Of a DNA stretch of 64,000 nucleotides, positions 58,933 through 64,000 are shown in pieces; the stretch's first letter is position 1, and each line of letters opens with the position of its first letter. Source of the DNA: Anthoceros angustus (Eukaryota > Streptophyta > Anthocerotopsida > Anthocerotales > Anthocerotaceae); assembly GCA_010909165.1 (NCBI GenBank), contig MU008197.1, positions 186,001 to 250,000 on the forward strand, in the 5' to 3' direction. The notes under the pieces were generated by a model. That model was not told the origin of the DNA. It searched no databases and saw only the letters and a program-made list of their open reading frames with translations. A program made the position numbers and the translations under genes.

Positions 58933-59331
58933 CTATTCCTCCGGGTGGTTGTAACACCTCAGGACCTCCACGGTCCACCTCCTAGGGTCCTCCCGCAGGT
59001 TCTTGGATCGGACCTCCTTGTTGGCCGCTGCCAACATCTTCCGGGCGTACTCCCGGACTAGGGTGACGCTGTCGAAGGTCCAGACGGCCTGGAAAATGTC
59101 CAGGTGCCATTCCTCCACCAGCTCCTCCGCCTCCTCCAGCCACGGGCCGAAGTCCGGGTAGCGCTTGGTGACGATGTTGCGCTCCACCAAGCGCCATGGC
59201 TCCCACACCTCCGCCGCTTTGGCCCCATCCCCACACTCTTCTCCTGCTGACGTGAGGCTCCACAATCTCGCTCGCCTGCGTCGGCCGCACTTGCCCAAAG
59301 TCGAGCCGCGGTGCCCGGCTCGAAAAGACAA
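58933..59331 (-). pseudogene. Coding-like block of the repeat family (possible gag-like)
   Basis: The minus strand reads well as protein: RNIVTKRYPDFGPWLEEAEE, then VWTFDSVTLVREYARKML and ADDPRRWTVEVL-like sequence at the end. The inverted copy near 15.05-15.3 kb encodes the same words (RNIVTRRY, then SLW-type residues in shifted frame). I do not recognise a family. A gag-like capsid of a retroelement is possible but unproven. Confidence 0.4.
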
Positions 59332-61535
59332 CGCCAGAGTCAGTGTCCGAGCGCCAGAGAGTGTGAAAATCGCCGCGAGGTTGTTTGAACAATGACCTCC
59401 GCTCGCTTCTCTTTGTCAGAATAACCGCAGCGCGAGGGTCTTCAGCCCGTGAGGCCTCGCATGGCTTATTCTCGCACTTATTACGCCATCGCCGCTTACT
59501 CACGGCCTATCAGATTTAGGCCGTACTCTGACTCTGACTTTGAGCGGAGCGAATACCTACCTATAACGGCCATCGGCAACCCTACGGCCCTGCTTGTCAG
59601 ATGCCCGCTCACCACTCTACACCGCCCACGTGGCTTCACCTCCAAATCACGCCCAACTTCTAAGTTACTCTACTGGGCGATTTATCCTGCTCACCCTGAG
59701 TGGGGTCCGGACTTATCCTGACACTCCCGGCATTGGTCCGGAGGTCCTCCGAGGGCTCCAGTGGTCCTTTCACCTACCCCGAGTCCGCGTCCCGAGTATA
59801 AGGGGAGTACGCCTCGTGACAAGCACATCGTACATATGAAGCATGTATACATAAGCATGCATCGATCGCAGAATATGAAGAGCATGAAACCGCAAATGAA
59901 GATGTTGAGGACGAAGAGATGCATCGGACAACCGGCGTGAGTTGAAGCTGACAACAAGGAGAGGATATACATAGCGAGGGTGGCTCAAAACGCGTTAGTC
60001 AAATGTCGAAGAATCGCCATGCATTGGACGATGCCAGCTTCTACAAAGTTTGGACAAGAGGGTCAAAGAATCGTGAAGGAGCGAGCCCGTGTACAACCAA
60101 CCTCGAAGGAGGTAGCAGCGGATGTTCGGTTTCACAGCAAGGCGAAAGGTAAACCAAAAGCGGGAAAAGAGGAAGTAATGACATTGAAGACACCGGCGGG
60201 CGTCATCACCAAAAGGTGGAAAAGAGGAAGAGTAATGACATTGAAGACACACGACGGGCCGCTATCACCAAAGTCAGGCCGACGGACAACGAGAGTGGAG
60301 CGAGCCCAACAAAGATAAGGACCTGCTACATCAAATTCGAGTCGTGCACAAAGAGGTGCATTCCGCATGATATGGTTGCCATCACCAAGCGCCATGGCTC
60401 CCACACTGGCCGCTTTCGGCCCCATCCCCACACCTTCCGTCTACTGCTTGAGACGTGAGGCTCCACAATCTCTCGCCTTCACGCGCTTTGCCCACCGAAA
60501 TGAGTCGGAAGGGAGTGCCCGAGCTAAAAGACAACGCCAGAGTCGGGTGTCTCGAGCGCCGAGAGTGTGAAAATTGCCGCGAGGTTGTTTGAAATAATGA
60601 CCTCCGCCTCGCTTCTTTGTCGAGTAACCGCGCGAGGGGGGGTCTGGCCGTGAATCGCCGTGAGGCCTCGCATGGCTTATTCTCGCCTTACCGCCGCATC
60701 CGCTTCACGCCGCCACTTCGCCTTATCTTACAGACGACTTACGCTCACTGCATCTGAGCGTGAATACCTAATAGGACCACGCATCGCAACCCTACGCCCT
60801 GCTTGTCAGATGCCCGCTCACCACTCTACACCGCCCACGTGGCTTCACCCACAAATCACGCTCCAACTTCTAAGTTACTCTACTGGGCGATTTATCCTGC
60901 CCGACCGAGAGGGGTCCGGACTTATCCCGATACTCGTGCGTGGTCCGGAGGTCTCCTGAGTGGGCTCGTGGTCCTTTCACCTACCCCGAGTCCGGCGCCC
61001 GAGTATAGCCTGAGTACCAGGCCGAAGCACAAACGGCGTACAAGCATGCATACGTATGCTACGCATCGGTAATATGAAGAGTATGAAACCGCAAATGAAG
61101 ATGTTGAGGATAAGAGATGCATCGACAACCGGCGAGTTGAAGCACGACAACAACAGTAGAGGATATACATAGCGAGGGTGGCTCAAAACGTCAAATGTCC
61201 CAAGAATCGCCATGCATTGGACGATGCCCAGCAGCCTTCTACAAAGTTTGGAGTCAAAGAATCAGTGAAGGAGCGAGCCTGTACAACAACCTCAAGGAGG
61301 TAGACGCGGATGTTCCAGCCACCGCAAGGACGAAAGGTAAACCAAAAGGTGAAAAGAGGAAGAAATGACATTGACGAGACACTGACGGGTCATTATCACC
61401 AAAGTCAGGCCGACGGACAACGACAGAGTGGAGCGAGCCCAACAAAGATAAGGACCTGCTACATCAAATTCGAGAGTCAACAAGACAAGAAGAGGTGCAT
61501 TCCGTGACAGATATGGTTGCCATCACCAAGCCGAG
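59193..61535. repeat. Third tandem duplication, two units of ~1.2 kb
   Basis: Units begin GCCATGGCTCCCAC at 59193 and 60391. Each ends at a shared ATGGTTGCCATCACCAAGC (60372-60390 and about 61513-61532). Both carry the CATGGCTTATTCTCGC block, the AAGTTACTCTACTGGGCGAT block and an AAATGAAGATGTTGAGGA block. The first half matches 14.5-15.1 kb inverted. Copies differ mostly by short indels. Confidence 0.8.
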
Positions 61536-63170
61536 AAGCGCAGACTACATTACTCGTGGCCTTTCGGATCCGAGAGTGGATGAATCATGGGGAAAACATC
61601 TTCTCGGAAATTAAAAGGGACCCGTGCAAGAGGGAGTACTTCCTCTGTATGATCGATCCAAAGTGCAAGCGTAGAGGTCTTTGACAAAGACAAGTTGAAA
61701 AGGCAGCGGTACACCATGGGAGTATTGGGTGGGAACCACGGCTTCTATGCGTTCAACGCACTGTCTGTGAAGACCGGAGAACTCACACTTCCGATTATAT
61801 GGAAGCTCATATATGACGATGTGTCGGAAGAAATGTGACTTGTGGCCGAGGATGTCTTTCATTGAGCAAGTCCCGTTGCCGCATTACAATAGTTTTCCCG
61901 CCTCATGTGTGGACACGGGTGGGCCGGGTTTTCGATCTTTGGGAGAGGGGTGAGCTTCCGAGCAAGGTAAGCGGAAGAAAGGCAGCAAGAGGGGAAATCA
62001 AAGCGTGGGGCGGATACGGAGCCGGCATTGCGGGATCAAATTTGATGATAAAGCCAATGCATGCGACCAATTGGAGAGTTTTCCGGGCATGCCTCCGGTG
62101 CGGTGAAAAGGATTATCTTGTCTGCTGGAGAAAGTGATTCAAGGCGAGTTGACCGTGGCGGCATGAAAACGTGGATACGAAGGCCAAGAAGTTGAATGTC
62201 ATCCAGAAGACATTTTGCTGGGTGAGGTGCAATTCATTTGCGAAGTTGAGAGAGAATATCCGAGGCACTCAACACGGAAGATATAGCGAAATTTCAACCG
62301 GTGTTTGATCACATTGTGCAGTAATCCGACACGAGTTAGCAAGTGCGCAAACTAGTTTGCGCACTGTCTTCGTGTTCGACCTATGAACGTCTCCATCTGC
62401 GGACCAAAAGCGGTGAAGAGTACAAGAGAAGATGATACCCGATAGCTTCAAAGAGCACATCAATGCGGCAAGAAATTGGAAGAGGGTGGAAGATTTTGCG
62501 AGAGAGGCGAGAGGAAGACAACGGCAAACTAGACATTTTCCATGTTCGAAAAGCAAGCAAAGGTCCGTTACGGTGTAATGGTGATATTCGTGAAATGGCT
62601 GCCTACTTGGGGAAAAGAGAATACAAGGCGTTGGTCGTCGATTTACCAAGGGGCAATTTATCGGAGACATGGGATAAGGAGATGACATGTGAGGATATGG
62701 AGAAGATAATGGATGGATTCATGACAATCACCGAATGCAAGACTTTCCGTGATATTATGCATGGACGGACGGATGCGGGATGTCAAAATGCTACGAAAAT
62801 GGTGTGAAAAGGGGGTTTATACAATGGTGCAGGAGAAAGACAATTTGGTCTCGGACGAGGACTTTCACGAGCTGAGTACATGACTGGGGTATGGTGTTCA
62901 CCCCTCTGAAGATATGAGGAAGTGCGTGCATTGTCCAATAGTCGGTAGAGATTGGAGCAATGCTGCGTTTATTCGACATAAGCGATCGTGAAGAAACTTT
63001 TGAATGTGTCCAACGATGGCCATGTTGTTTCTCCTTACCAAAAGCCAATAGGGTTGATGGTTACGCTATGACCTATTCACGGAAAGGGGAATGGGTTATA
63101 GATGGATGCTCGGGAAGCGGAGTGGAATACTTGCGGCATTCTTTGGAAGGAGGAAGGCTGTTCTGTTGAC
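61440..63170 (+). pseudogene. ParB-like domain plus beta-class amino DNA methyltransferase, frame-broken
   Basis: Plus-strand pieces in changing frames read in the order of a ParB/sulfiredoxin-like domain followed by an N6_N4-type methyltransferase. About 61603-61830: KRDPCKREYFLCMIDPK, then YTMGVLGGNHGFYAFNAL (a GGNH ParB-like box) and ELTLPIIWKLIYDDVSEE. About 61870-62135: a linker with VFPPHVWTRVGRVFDLW. About 62629-62700: KALVVDLPRGN...WDKEMT, in the place of motif IV (DPPY in active enzymes, here DLPR). About 63095-63121: VIDGCSGSG, resembling motif I. Motif IV before motif I is the beta-class order. TGA stops after RRG and after EEM, and frame changes between motifs, make it inactive as given. 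Family assignment is by eye. Confidence 0.45.
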
Positions 63171-63171
63171 C

Positions 63172-63690
63172 AAGAACAGAGGAGCACAATATTCATCGAG
63201 CAGTATTACGCCATGAAGTGTTTCCTACAGACGAGGAAGAGTTGACCACCAAACCACACAAAGCGTGGACATCCGGTTTTGCCAAAGAGATGGCGGCGGG
63301 GAGATCGATTAAGCCCGGGGCATAGCGCTACACTTGGTTCAAGGAACATGCGCACCCATCGACCTTCAAGACTTGAGTCAATCAGGGCCGGAAGAAGAAG
63401 GAGAAAGATGGCAAAAAGGTCCGGATAACCCTAAGAACAGAGGAGCACAATATTCATCGAATCAGACATGTGCCATGAAGTGTTTCATGCATTTGAGGAA
63501 GAGTTGACCACCAAACCACACAAACGTGACATCCGTTTTTGCCAAAGAGATGGCGGGGAGATGCCTGTGTGGCCGCAACGCTACACTTGGTTCAAGGAAC
63601 ATGCGCACCCATCGACCTTCAAGACTTGAGTCAATCGCAAGAAGAAGGAGAAAGATGGCAAAAAGGTCCATAACCCTAAGAACATGTAAG
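63172..63690 (+). repeat. Tandem duplication, two units of ~261 bp
   Basis: Both units start AAGAACAGAGGAGCACAATA (63172 and 63433) and run to a GAAAGATGGCAAAAAGGTCC segment, with scattered short indels. They probably derive from the 3' part of the methyltransferase-like relic. Confidence 0.85.
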
Positions 63691-63749
63691 GAAAGAAGAG
63701 CTAAGACCAAGAAAGCGACCTACTTGGGACAACCAACATCAGGAGGCGT

Positions 63750-63950
63750 TTGGGTTTGGCGAGTCCCAAGGTGGAGAAAGCCATATCTTCCTCTTGCTTT
63801 TACGATCCATAGCGGCTGCAGAGAGCGATGACATCGTCGTCCGAGACGCTTGGGTTTGGCGAGTCCCAAGGTGGAGAAACGCCATATCTTCCTCTTGCTA
63901 TTTACGATCCGCAACTACCGCAAGAGAACGATGACATCGTCGTCCCGAGG
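63750..63950 (+). repeat. Tandem duplication, two units of ~100 bp
   Basis: TTGGGTTTGGCGAGTCCCAA starts at 63750 and 63850, and both units end GATGACATCGTCGTCC. The sequence continues to the window edge without a recognisable gene. Confidence 0.9.
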
Positions 63951-64000
63951 AAAGACAACATTCGCCAAACTAGCTAGAAACATAGACCGATGTCAATTGT

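Overview
The window looks like nuclear DNA of a land plant. It holds spliced genes for an SBDS protein with the plant-type C-terminal zinc finger, a WAT1/MtN21-type EamA transporter, a plastid histidine-biosynthesis HisHF fusion (HISN4), a DUF1995/LPA3-like plastid protein and a GNA-type lectin. Almost all introns that could be placed are 70-205 bp with GT-AG ends. Such short introns, together with Ty1/copia relics, point to a lycophyte such as a spikemoss as the best guess, but the sequence alone does not prove it. No CRISPR array, prokaryotic operon, rRNA or confident tRNA was seen.

Layout. 1-11.4 kb is the gene-rich part: SBDS (-), a WAT1-related transporter (-), a Tim17/22/23-like membrane protein (-), then HISN4 (+) divergent from it across 449 bp. 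11.4-33.8 kb is a gene-poor accessory block: C-rich and G-rich low-complexity tracts, a 4.2 kb repeat element (14.5-18.6 kb), an AT-rich tandem array (20.8-22.1 kb) and a broken DDE-type integrase-core gene (30 kb). A pair of inverted repeats at 12.09 and 33.42 kb brackets this block. 33.8-40 kb is a second gene island: a mannose-binding-type lectin (-), the LPA3-like gene (+) followed by its decayed partial tandem copy, and two paralogous small secreted cysteine-rich proteins (-). 41-48.3 kb is a nest of broken Ty1/copia pieces in both orientations, including a 48 bp tandem expansion inside an RNase H coding region. 48.3-51.9 kb is mostly unassigned, with a 0.48 kb tandem repeat. 51.9-61.5 kb holds the 14.5-18.6 kb family in inverted orientation, with consecutive parts doubled in tandem. 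61.4-63.7 kb carries a frame-broken coding relic resembling a ParB-like domain followed by a beta-class amino DNA methyltransferase.

Most interesting are the methyltransferase-like relic, the paired cystine-knot-like precursors, the integrase-core relic inside the inverted-repeat block, and the doubled repeat architecture. Many doubled units differ mainly by short indels, so an assembly or consensus-error origin must be excluded before biology is read into them.
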